Of a stretch of DNA of 64,000 nt, positions 25,201 through 36,152 are shown piece by piece. Position numbers and translations under genes: made by a program. Origin of the DNA: Colius striatus (lineage: Eukaryota > Chordata > Aves > Coliiformes > Coliidae); the NCBI RefSeq assembly GCF_028858725.1, contig NC_084763.1, forward strand, positions 8,742,001-8,806,000, in the 5' to 3' direction. Position 1 is the first letter of the stretch. Each line of letters starts with the position of its first letter. Under the pieces are notes generated by a model that saw only the letters and a list, made by a program, of their open reading frames with translations, was not told where the DNA came from and did no database searches.

Positions 25201-27427
25201 TTGGGAGGCATCAAGATAAACTCAAAGTGTGTGAAATCCCCCTGGGGATTCCAACGAGCCCAAACTCTTCTTTGACAAAGTGAGGGTCCAGAGGAAAAGG
25301 GTGCAACTCCTGCCTCTCTGTTGGATGGAGCCAAATGCCACCAAGGGTGGTGCTTGATGTTTTGCTGGAGAACAAGGACCTTTTCAGGCTTTGGGGTATA
25401 TTCACAAACATATCTTTGCTTTTAAGAGGTCAGAGTGAGCCACTCGCAGCAGCACATCAGGCCCAAAGCTGCGGCGGGTGCTCCAGCCTCAGGCAGCTGC
25501 TGCTGCTGCATCTGTGGCAGCGACAGCAGGCGCCGGCCCCTCGATCCTGAATTAGGTCAGCTGGGTTGTAACATCTGGCACTGCCGCTGCCTCTCCGTGG
25601 GGATTAGGTGCAAGGGCCACGGGGACGTGAATGGCCGGAGCTGCGCCCACGCTCACCCCTCCCCTGCTCCTCTCCCAAAGGGCATTGCCCTCCCTGGGTC
25701 AGTCACCTGCAAGGCATTGTGGTGGTGTGGGAGGAATGCAAACCTCCCCCAGGAAATGGGGAGAAACTGCCTGTTATAAGGCAATTCTCCAACAAGGCCG
25801 AGAGCTGCCCTGGGAGCTCAGGAGAGCCGGCTCAGTCACGAGACAGGCTGCAGCCAGCCAGCACAGCAGCTGCTGAGGCACATCCCCCTCCAGCGTGCAA
25901 AACCAGGGCCAGCTCTTCATACCCTGCATGTAAGCACACAGCACCTCTGCGTGAGCTCAAGGAAACACAGGCGGGACAAATGGGTCTGGAGACAGCAGCC
26001 CCGATTAGTGCTTTAAGCAGCATTGAAAGTCCTGGCTTCTGAGCCACGAGCTGCCTTTATAGGGCAATGACACTGAAGTGCAGCAGTCATGCTTTCAGCC
26101 AGGCCCTGTCTGGCATTTTGTGACGCTCTCACCAGTCTGGGTTGTAGATCTGGGCTCAGGCCTCGCTTGAACTCGCTGCAAGTGCAGTGAGATCCATCAA
26201 GTGCAGGGAGGGATGTGTCACATCCACTCACTGTCCAACAAGTGCCAAGGTGAGAAGGAGGAGCCCTTCCCTCATCGGATGGGCCATGCTCCTGCCCGTA
26301 GGGGTGGGCTGTTGGTGCTCTCCATCGCTGCCCTGGCATGCTGGGGGCTCATGCTCAGCTCCTCCCTCACCTCACCTGGGTCTTTGCCGCAGAGTTGCTC
26401 CCCTGCATCACTGCTAAGGGTTAATCCTTCCTACTTACAGCACCTGGCACTTGTCCTCACTGAAGTGCATAAGGATCCTTTCAGCATTTTTTGAAGCCAT
26501 TTGCCTTTCTCCAGTCACTGGGACCTCTCCTGATGTCCAGGACCTTTCAAAGGTGTCTTTAGAGTGGTCTTACAAAGAGGGCAACCAGCCCTCTCCCTGC
26601 CCTCAGGTACATGTGCAGCCTGGCTGCTCAAGCAGATGTGCCTGGGTCATGTTCTCTGGGTCATAAGTCCAGATTCAATCCAGCTCCTCCAGCCTTTCAC
26701 TATATGGGACCACCCCAGCCAGCCAGGAACTGAATTTCCCAGCAAACAGGACCGTTTGTTTACATGCAATTCTTCAATGCAACTGCACTTGTGTAGGTTC
26801 AGGTGGATGGGGATTGGCCTTGTACGTGGAAAGGCAGGAAAACACTTAAAACTGGGATTTAGGAAAAACAATGTTAATGCTAAGAGCAGATTTTAAAAGG
26901 AAGAGTTTGAGGCTACTGGAAAACTCATCAAAGAGCAATATGAATCATATGCCAGAATGATGACCATGACAAGAGCAGATGATGAAACAGAAAGCAAAAG
27001 CATGCCCTTTGCCAGAGCTCACAAGGAACCCCACCACTGATAATCACTTAGTGACTTTCTAAACTGGCCTCCTCAGCCTTATCAAATGAAATCCCCTGGG
27101 CTTTCAGGCTTCTACTGTTGACCATCTGTCTTTAGAGACAGAAACATTTTAGCATCTTTTAAATCAGTGTCATATGTGTCTCTTCCACAGTTCCCAGGAA
27201 TTTCTGGGCTAGTGCTTACTGTCTGCACAGCTGCAGAGACCATCCTCTGGTGTACCAAAATGTTGTGCTTTGACTTGTGCTGCTTCTTTCTCCCTTATTT
27301 TATTAGTTCTCCTGCATTTAAAATAAAGTGACCATACCTCTGGCCCTCAACATTAGCCATGAATGAACCAAACCAGATGGCTTTACAGAATTTGCTTTCT
27401 ACAGGATAACTTTGTCTTCTTTTTTAG
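25201..27427. other. Right flank of the 42-bp array, GC- and CpG-richer at 25440-25720
   Basis: Just after the array there are about 280 bases with a visible excess of CpG and CAG/CTG words and overlapping frames of 114-144 codons. The rest is unique DNA without recognised genes. Confidence 0.6.
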
Positions 27428-28352
27428 AGCTGAGTCATGTTCAACATCTTCATCAGCCACCTGGATGATGGGACAGTGTACCCTCAGCAAGTTCCCTGAT
27501 GGCACCAAACTGGGTGATTCCCCAGAGGCTGTGCTGCCATTCAGCGGGATCTCGACCGGCTTGAGAGCTGGGCAGAGAGGAACCTCATGAGGTTCAACAA
27601 GGACAAGTGCAGAGTCCTGCAGCTGGGAAGGAACAACCCCATGCACCAGTACAGGCTGGGGGTCAAACTGCTGCAGAGCAGCTCTGCAGAGGGAGACATG
27701 GGAGTCTTGATTGATAATAAACTGACCATGAGCCAGCAATGTGCCCTCGTGGCCAAGAAGGCCAATGGCCTGGAGTACATTGAGTGTGACCAACAGGTCG
27801 AGGAAGATTCTCCTGTCCCTCTCTACTCTGCCCTGGTGAGGCCTCATCTGGAGTCCTGTGTCCAGTTCTGGGCTCGTCAGCACAAGAGGGACAGGGAAGT
27901 GCTGGAGAGAGTCCAGCGCAGGGCCACCAAGCTGATCAGGGGACTGGAGCATCTTTCATATGAGGAAAGGCTGCAGGAACTGGGTCTGTTTAGTCTGGAG
28001 AAGACTGGGATGTGACCTTATCAATGCTTATAAATACCTAAAGGGCAGATGCTGAAAGGATAGGCCAGACTTTTCTGTGGTGTCCAGTGACAGGACAAGG
28101 GGCAACAGGCACAAGCTGAAACACAAAAAGTTCCACTTAAACATATGGAGAAACGTCTTTGGTATTGAGGTGAGGGAGCCCTGGCACAGGCTGCCCAGGG
28201 AGGGTGTGGAGGCTCCTGCTCTGGAGGTTTCCAAACCTGCCTGGACATGTTCCTATGTGACCTGATCTAGGTCGACCTGCTTTAGCAGGGGGTTGGACTG
28301 CATGATCTCTAGAGGTCTCTTCCAACTCCAGCCACTCTGGGATTCTGTGAGA
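27428..28352 (+). mobile_element. CR1 LINE fragment, 0.92 kb (longest in window)
   Basis: Plus-strand copy starting in the reverse-transcriptase domain (MFNIFISHLDDG-like), then [51 protein letters not shown] and [20 protein letters not shown], and the full 3' end TTCCAACTCCAGCCACTCTG. A 142-codon frame remains open (27587-28015). Several frameshifts elsewhere make it inactive. Confidence 0.95.
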
Positions 28353-30230
28353 TGAGGTGGTTGGCAGGAGGGGACAATGGGGAATTGGAGGAGAAGAGCA
28401 GGATGAGTGGGGAGGAGGCAGCTCCATGGGGCCTTTTCCCACAGACACATCAGTCGCTGTTAGAGCAGAAGAGGCCAGAGCTGGTGGGGCAGGGCCTGGA
28501 CTTTGGGAAAGCAAGCAGGAGATGGAGGAAACAAGGGCAGGATGAGGAGGAGAAAATTCCTGGAGATCAGTAAGCTGCCCTGCAGGCAAATGCTGGGAAT
28601 GGGAAAGGGCAGATATTTTTCTAAATTGCCTGTTCTAGAAGCCATTAAAACACACCTTGTGCACATCCTTGTATTCAGGGAAAGCTTTTTCCTGCATCTT
28701 TCCCAAACCTACCAGTGCCACCACATAGGGAAAGCGCGTAGCAGTAGACATGGAGGCATTCCTGCATGCCCTCACACAGCACTGACTCACTTCAGGTTGT
28801 ACTCAGTGAAAGCCAATGAACCAGCAAAAAACCAGCACTCTCTCTAAAGTCAAAATGCTTCCCCACTGCACTTTGGAAGACTTTTAGCTGGAGGCAGTGG
28901 TAAGGTGCTCCTGAGAGAGGCAAAGGCTGCAAAGACAGCCTGAGGTTTCTCCTGCTCCAAGAGAAGGCAAAATAAATCCTTCCTTAAACCACTAAGCTGA
29001 ATTTCATCACGCAGAGGATGTTGCCACCTGCTGCTTAAATACAGACAGACATTAGTTCTCCAAGGTTTGGGTCATTTCTGGGGTTTGCACTGTTTTGGGC
29101 CCTGGTTGGGGGAGCAGAGGGGGACAGGACTGCACATTCCTAGCGGGGCTAACAGCCAATTGCACTTGTAATGCAGGTGTCAGTGACTCCTCTTCCACAC
29201 TCCCTTCTCTGCAGTTTCTTCCCTGTCATCAGGTTTGCAAATCAGGTGGGCTACCACAGGCAGAAAACATCCCCTGCAAAGCCTTCAGGACAGCCTGGGT
29301 AGAGACTCAGCTTCCACTTCTTCCCTCTTGGTGCCTTTTAGGTGCAAATCTTCAGGGATGATGAGGATCCCAGCTGGCCAAACCTTGGGCATCCAAAAGC
29401 CAGTTCAAGACAGAAGGGACTTTTGAAACTGTCTGTAAAGAACTGCACAGAGTGCATGGCATAAACACACTAGAGACAGGTGTTGGATTTGTGCCCTTAT
29501 GTGCAGTTCAAAGACTTTGCTTGTAATATCAAGGATTAGATCTTTTTACAAGATTCAATAGAAAGGCCCATGTTTCTGTGAGGCAGTGGCTTGGCAGGCA
29601 GAGAGAAATGAAGGCAAAGCAGACCAGGCTGCTCTGTGGGCAGAGCTGATGAAGCAGCAGCATTGGATTGCTGTTTCCCCCTCTGGTAAGATGCCTCTGG
29701 GAAAAGACCTATTAAATTCTGACTATCTGGAAGAAAGCCTCAGGTGCAGAGGCAGTGGTGATGCTGAGGAGGAAGGAAGGGACAGCACAGTTGCAGAGGT
29801 GTGCTGCACTCACCTGTGGGGCCAGGGAAGAACCCTCACCAGGGTTTGGAGCACGGGAATGGAGCTGCAAAGTCTTGGGAATCACCCTGATTCAGTCTGA
29901 GCCTACTTTTGGGTTACTTTCTATAAAGTCTCCAGAGAGGATGAAATGAGGCTGTGACTCACTTCTTTCCTTGGGTTAGTTTTTGGGGAGTTGCATCAGC
30001 TTCATGCAGGGTCTAAACCCAGGGGAAGGTGAGGAGCTCAGGTGGCAGGACACCAAAGTTGGCCTAACCCACTGCATCTGGTATGCAAACTTATGCCCCT
30101 GCCACCATCCTCCAGAAGATACCTTCTCTTCTGCAGAGAGACCAGAATTTGTTTTCCAGATGGAAAATGGAAGAAAACTACACTTTAGGTGACTTTCCCA
30201 AGTTCTCAGAGGCCTTCACTAGCAGGGTAG
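28353..30230. other. Intergenic, nothing recognised
   Basis: Purine-rich at 28353-28570 (GAGGAGAA-type words), otherwise ordinary unique DNA. Confidence 0.65.
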
Positions 30231-30326
30231 TTTATATACTTGTAAATACTAATGAGATCCCCCCACAGTCTCCTCTTCTCTAGAATAAACAGCCCCAGTG
30301 CCTGCAGTCTTTCCTCGTAAGGAAGA
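30231..30326 (-). mobile_element. Inverted 5' segment of a CR1 insertion
   Basis: About 96 bases matching the CR1 ORF2 region SYEERLQxLGLFxLEKRRLxGDLI in antisense, directly abutting a sense-oriented CR1 copy that starts at 30327. Positions 30235-30290 are the reverse complement of 30329-30377 with few mismatches and a 4-5 base gap. The layout fits an inversion formed during insertion (twin priming). Confidence 0.88.
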
Positions 30327-30700
30327 TGTTTAGTCTAGAGCAGACTGCAGGGGGATCTCATTCGTATTTACAAGTATCTAAAGGGTGGGTGCCAGGAGGT
30401 TAGGACATCCCTTTTTTCTATTGTAGCTAGCAACAGGACAAAGGGTGATGGGATGAAGCTGGAACACAAAAAGTTCCACTTAAACAGAAGAAAAAACTAT
30501 TTCACTGTGAGGTGAGGGAGCCCTGGCACAGGCTGCCCAGAGGGGTTGTGGAGGCTCCTTCCTTGGAGGTCTTCAAGACCCGCCTGGACATGTTCCTATG
30601 TGACCTGATCTAGGTGACCCTGCTTCTGCAGGGGGGTTGGACTAGATGATCTCTAAAGGTCCCTTCCAACCCTACCATTCTGTGATTCTATGTTTCTAGG
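30327..30700 (+). mobile_element. CR1 LINE 3' fragment (sense part of inverted copy)
   Basis: Plus-strand copy from the FSLE-like segment through AACACAAAAAGTTCCACTTA and GGAGCCCTGGCACAGGCTGC to the intact 3' end ACCATTCTGTGATTCTATG. The intact tail suggests a relatively young insertion, close in type to the copies at 34566 and 37436. Confidence 0.94.
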
Positions 30701-31888
30701 TGAAAGCCTGAATACTGTCACCACAGTTCTCAGACTTGCCACATATGTAGTAAAGCCTTCCTTGGGTGAAGAACCAGCAGGCTGCTGGTGTCCTTACACT
30801 GCCCCAGTTTACCTTTGTGAAAGCCCCCAGACCACGGAAGCTTTTGCTGAGAAGCAGCAGTGATATCATATTGTTTCTGAATGTTAATAATGTCCCTTTA
30901 TGTATAAATGAAGTCCAAACCAGCAAACACTTCAAAACTTCACCATTGCACTTGCCTTGAGTAAACCACATGGACCAGTCAAGTCTGGGGAGAAGTGATT
31001 TGGCAGCTCCTAAAGGAGAGGAGCAAATGATCCTCAAGGTATCTAAATGAGAAACTCTTAAGAGCAGAAAAGGGATTCCTCTTGCCTGTCAGCAAACTAC
31101 AACAATCTGCCTTGGTCACTGCGACACGACTGCTGTTTCTGTTTCCTTTCATTGGTTTCCATGAAGATTACTTTTAGCTGACCAAGGAGGAGAGAATGAG
31201 AGAAGCCAGATGAAAAATATTCCCTCAATAAAGCAAAACTGCAAGCTTTATCTTGACTTATGTGGTCCAGCTGTCCCAGGGCCAGCTGAATGATGATCAC
31301 CTTCATTTAAAAATTGCCCTGGCTGCACAAAGCAAGCGTCTTGGCTGCCTCAAAGACCTCTGCAGATGACAGCACAGAGGTGATATATTACAGAGAGCGA
31401 GCCAGAGCTGCCTTCCCAGTCACGAGGGGAATGGATAAAGATTTCTACTTGTTTTCCTGTGCCTGTCAGCAGTTTCTTCTCATGATGCTGCTCAAACATC
31501 TGTTCCCTTAGTCATTCACTTTTAAAACCTCATTTGGAAACAAGGCGAAGGTGTCCCCCTGTCCCTCCCCACGGCCACAGCTGCCCTCCTGCATTCCCCC
31601 CTGCTCACACAGGGATGCCCTGGGCAGCTGTGGAAACCTGATCGATGGATCAAACCCTCCAGTCTCACAACTGTATACCCTAGTGACCACAGGAAGGGTA
31701 AGACCTGCATGTCCTCCTCACTGCCCATAGCCAGAGCCCCACTAACCTGCGGCAGCAAAGCTACACAGTAGGCACTGTGCTGTGTTCCAGCATCAGCAGG
31801 TGGGCAGACCCAGGCACAGGGCAGGAATCCCATCTGCACCCTTTAAAATTGACCTCTTCCATTTTCACATTCCTAAAGGTGAACATTT
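30701..31888. other. Intergenic, nothing recognised
   Basis: Unique DNA between two CR1 copies. No supported feature. Confidence 0.7.
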
Positions 31889-32110
31889 CATGGAATCATA
31901 GAACCATTTTAGTTGGAAAAGGCCTTTAAGGTCACCAAGTCCAACCCCTCACCTCACACGGCCAAGCCCAGCACTAACCCATGTTCCTCAGCAACTCATA
32001 TGTGTGTCTTTTGAATATCTCTAGTGATGGTGACTCCGCCGTCTCCCTGGGCAGCCTTTCCAATGCTTAATAACACCCTCAGTGAAAAAAGTTCTTCCTG
32101 TGACTTGTTA
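31889..32110 (-). mobile_element. CR1 LINE 3' tail, older type
   Basis: The antisense tail reads AATCATAGAACCATTTTAG then TTGGAAAAGGCCTTTAAGG, followed by AAGCCCAGCACTAACCCATG and CTCCCTGGGCAGCCTTTCC. It differs in wording from the common CR1 tails here and belongs with the older subfamily. Confidence 0.9.
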
Positions 32111-34565
32111 GAAGCAAAGCAAGTTGCCAAGAGCAACGGCCCCTGAGAGAAGTGACTGTGGGCAAAACCACACCACAGTGTAAAGTGCCTGAAGTGCTCA
32201 TCCCCGGAGGTGCTGGTACAGGCAGCTCCTTTAGGGAAGCGGAACACAGCAGATGCTGGTGCCAGGGACAAGGTATTGTGAGGGCTGGCTACCAAATCCA
32301 CCAGCTACCCAGCAGAACAGGATACTGTACAGAACATGGGAGGTAGCAGGCGTGGGTTGTGGACAAAGGAATCGCTGCCTTGGCTGAGCCTTAAGCGGTG
32401 TCTCCTTAAGGAGACAAGAGATGCTGGCGGTACAGAAACATAAACTGCATTCAGAGAAGCTTGGAAACATGAAGGTTAAAGTGGCAGGAAACCTCAGCAG
32501 CTGACTCTCAGGGAAGAGCACAGCCTTGCCTCGGGCACCTAAGGCAGCCTGTCCTCACTACCCAAAGACTAACAAAGCTCAACAGCGCTGCATAAACAGG
32601 ACAACAAATCCCTCGTCCACTGGTTTGCTCCACGAGCTCAGCTATACTTTCTGCTTACTTCCAGTGCATGAACTTGTGGCCCATTTCTTCATTTCCATAT
32701 TGATGGAGTTGTATTGAAACCTCTGAAAGCATTAATGTTGTAAGCCATTTGTATTTAAATCAGATTGAGGGGTTTCTTGAATCTATGAAGGCAAAAAGCA
32801 ATCCTCAAACCGTTTAGAATCTCTCACTGTGGAAGTTATGAAGGGGAAATGTAAACTGCCAGACTGAAGAATGGTTTTGGTGTTGCTTGAGCAGCCTAAT
32901 CACAAGCAGTCCAGTGATACAAGGTCACCTGAAGTTGAGGTCCAATGTGTTGCCTTTGCAGGAGCCAAAACAGGCACCAGCTGGTCACTCAGTGCTGCAT
33001 GGGAAAGCTGCAGTGGAAGCTGAGGACTGCACCACTCCACCAAAACTCAGCACTTGGGATTTCAGGTTGGAAGCAGCAATAACAGCATCCAGCTACTTGA
33101 GCCTGCAGCATGCTCAACCAGATGGGCAACCTAATCTGGGGATGCATTTTACAACAGAAGAAAGGCACAAGTTTGCAGCCCTTATATTTATGAAAATAGA
33201 CATGAAACTGCATCTGTATCTCTATACAAAAGTCAATACACCCACTACCCCAAAAAAATGTACAGGCTAGTGTGGCTGCATGTTCACCAGCATTGCTGGC
33301 AGAGCTGTGCTTGGCTGGACCAGGTTTATTGTCCCTTCCTCACTACCTCTCTTACAAGTCCAGTACTGCCCAGTAACACCTGGATGCAACAGGTTTCTCA
33401 CCAAACCTCTACTGCACATCCTTCCAGCAGTGACACAAAGACAGGGACATTTAAGTATCTATATTCTAGTCATTAAAACAAGTTTTGACTTTACAGAAAT
33501 ACCTTTAAATTATGATTTACTCAGTGGAAGAAAAAAAACCCCACAACAGCCCAAACCTGGGCTGTATCAATGTACATCATCCAGAAGCTCTAGTGAGAGC
33601 TTATGCTAGTTTGTGACTATCCTAAATGTGTGTGGGGGGGGACAGAGAATAGGAGCAGGAAGAATTAAAAGAAGTTCCCTGGTAGATGAAACCTGTATTT
33701 CAGAGTTTCAAAAGGGAATGCTAAAACACTAGCAGGCCCACAGAGAGTGTATCCTGAGCTTTGGTGAGCCCTAAAGGCAGTTTAGAAGTGATTAACTCCT
33801 GCCTGTTCTCCACATGATTTATTGAATTAAAGGGAAGGCTGAGGGGTGAGAGCAGATGCAGGCAGCCTACATCCTCTGTCCTGTATCATGAGATTGGATT
33901 TGTGCAGTTCCTTGTACTTGAAAGGGAAAGCTACATCCACTTACTGATCATCAGTGTCTGCTCTGAAAAAGAGACAGGCAGCACATGTGAAATGAGCTAT
34001 AAATGAGTTACAACGAGAGCTTTGTATAGGCTACTGAAAATGTCTGGATAGCTTTGGAAAGCTAAGCTGAATAAGTGATACTTCTGGTAACAGAAACAGA
34101 GGGACAGCAGGGGTAACACAGGGGACGTGCAAAAATAAAAGAGACCTTCTTCATTGTTTCACAGGCATAAGAAGTCCCCTACAATTTGTAAACAACTTAC
34201 AGTCTCTCTTTTGAAGTATCCTGTTCCTCGTTATTACATGTATTACAACTGACAATTAACCAGTACTAAAGACAACAGAACTGAACGCCCCTTCTTGCCA
34301 AGGAGCCCCAGCAGAGGCACCGCTTCACCAGATCCAGCTCCAAGCTTGCAGAAGGGAGAGGAGGCAGTGGCGTGGCTCCCGGCACACGAGCCAGCGGGAC
34401 GCGAGCAGGCACTGGCTGCCCTCTTCTGGCCACAGCCAGCAACAGCCTTGGATCGCCAAGTCACCCACTTGCCACTTCATCTTCTGACCGTCCCACAACG
34501 TGCAGGGAGCTGCCACATACTTTGAACCAATGCCTAAGACACATCAAAACGACGCGAGTCAGGCC
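32111..34565. other. Intergenic, downstream of SEPTIN7
   Basis: AT-richer than the DNA further left. A CpG-bearing GC patch occurs at about 34280-34460. No exon or RNA gene was recognised. Confidence 0.65.
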
Positions 34566-34966
34566 AGTGGAGCATCTTCCTTATGAGGAAAGGGGACCTG
34601 GGGGTGTTTAGTCTGGAGAAGAGGAGACTGAAGGGGGATCTCATTCATATTTACAAGTATATAAATGGTGGGTGTCAGGAGGTTGGGGCATCCCCTTTTT
34701 TCTATGGTATCTGGCAACAGGACAAGGCGTAATGGGATGAAGCTGGAACACAAAAAGATCCATTTAAACATAAGAAAAAACTCTTTCACTGTTGAGGTGA
34801 GGGAGCCCTGGCACAGGCTGCCCAGAGGGTTTGTGGAGTCTCCTTCCTTGGAGATCTTCACCTGGACATGTTCCTATGCGATCTGATCTAGGTGAACCTG
34901 CTTCTGCAAGGGGGTTGGACTAGATGATCTCTAAAGGTCCCTTCCAACCCCTGCCATTCTATGATG
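34566..34966 (+). mobile_element. CR1 LINE 3' fragment just downstream of SEPTIN7
   Basis: Plus-strand copy from HLPYEERGP-like sequence to the terminal TGCCATTCTATGATG, about 400 bases. It ends roughly 80 bases from the inferred SEPTIN7 cleavage site and lies antisense to the gene. Confidence 0.94.
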
Positions 34967-35064
34967 TGGGGAAGGGAGACACTTCAAACACCTCACCAAG
35001 AAACACTTGGCTGTTTCCCTCCTCTGAAGCTCCCGAGACGGCGGCGTGTTACATCACAACATTG

Positions 35065-35070
35065 TTTATT
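35065..35070 (-). terminator. Distal poly(A) signal AATAAA for SEPTIN7
   Basis: The plus-strand TTTATT reads AATAAA on the gene strand. It is followed 10-25 bases later by a GT-rich stretch (GTTGTGATGT) that could act as the downstream element. It is the last AATAAA before the AT-rich UTR stops, so cleavage near 35.04-35.05 kb is the best guess. Confidence 0.6.
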
Positions 35071-35166
35071 ATGTGACTTTTTACAATACAAACAAAAATA
35101 CAGAAATGCAGGGTATGAATACAGCTAAATGCAAAACGGTGATGTTGGGTTTGGTTGCTTGTTTGT

Positions 35167-35190
35167 TTTATTTGTTGTGGCTTTTTTATT
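35167..35190 (-). terminator. Pair of proximal AATAAA poly(A) signals
   Basis: Two AATAAA hexamers on the gene strand (35185-35190 and 35167-35172) lie about 100 bases before the distal one. They could give a slightly shorter transcript. Which one is used cannot be told from sequence. Confidence 0.4.
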
Positions 35191-36112
35191 TTCCTTGAGG
35201 CCATATTCCCATTTCTAGTAAAATAAAGAAAGACTGCACACAGGTAGAAACAGGTTGGTAGTTAACTCCACAATTTTGCCTAGAAATGACCTATAAATGC
35301 ATTTTCCTGCTACTTACCATAAAATGTAAAAAGGGAGTTAAAGGAAAAAGTTTTACTCGCTGGTTCCTACCATATGAAAGAAGCTATATTCTATTTAGGA
35401 GGGCCAATATATGGAAAAATATCTAAATTATATGTTATTACAAAAAAAAAATGAAGCAGTAATGAGATCCTTCTGGCTAAAGAAGTTACTAAATGAGAAT
35501 AGCATATATTTAAAGAATCCAAAACATAAAAGGGTCGTTATAAAAAGCTCAGGTGCACTGTAAGCCTACGACTTCCGTTTTTTCCATGTGTACTTTTAAA
35601 CAATGGAAGTGTCAAAAAAAATAGGGTCAAACTGTGTTAGACTAAATTACATTATTGTATATGCTGCACTGAATGGAATTCTTGGATTATAACAACAGAG
35701 AAGCATCGTTTGCATCATCATATGATGGCAGTTTATCCTGGCTAAAAACCGTCCTTGCAGTTTGAATCTCCTGTAAACCGTCCAACCACCAGAACATGAT
35801 TGTACAACAGTAAAATGTTCTCTTTTGCATTAAAATGACATCTGGTTTTCTTTTAAAAAAAAAGGAAAAACAACAAAAAGGAAAAAGGTACTCAGAGCTG
35901 TTGGGTTTTTTTTCCAAGTACACAACACCCTAGACAACTCAAGGCATCTCATTCTCCATCAAAATCAACAAAAGAAATTTGTCATGCTGTTAAATCCATT
36001 ACTATGGATGTACAACTGGTGCAAAATTGGTCAAACGGATCCAACAAACACTGATGTCCAGGCTGGCATATTGGCAACTAATACATAACTGGTGGTCATG
36101 TCAATGATGCGT

Positions 36113-36152
36113 TTAAAATATCTTCCCTTTCTTCTTATTCTTTTCCAAGGTT
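36113..36152 (-). CDS. SEPTIN7: SEPTIN7 terminal coding exon and stop
   Basis: The coding part is 40 bases: acceptor CTCCTTTTAG, then (R)[12 protein letters not shown] and TAA at 36113-36115. The basic ending identifies septin-7 and is not shared by SEPT2-, SEPT6- or SEPT3-group proteins. The 3' UTR follows in the same exon. Confidence 0.96.

Larger units (their letters stand above)
35045..36112 (-). other. SEPTIN7: SEPTIN7 3' untranslated region
   Basis: About 1.07 kb of AT-rich, CR1-free sequence runs from the stop codon to a sharp composition change near 35.04 kb. It contains A- and T-homopolymer runs and a 12-base palindrome CATCATATGATG near 35717. The lower end is an inference from the distal AATAAA at 35065-35070. 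A CR1 copy lies just beyond it. Confidence 0.75.

Noticed and set aside
27587..28015. 142-codon open frame resembling a protein end ([14 protein letters not shown]...)
   Set aside because: Real protein ancestry, but it is the C-terminal part of a dead CR1 reverse transcriptase and not a host gene.
1..34500. EEPD1 or another neighbour of SEPTIN7
   Set aside because: EEPD1 follows SEPTIN7 in human, so I looked for its helix-hairpin-helix and endonuclease/exonuclease/phosphatase segments. None was recognised; the gene probably lies further left.
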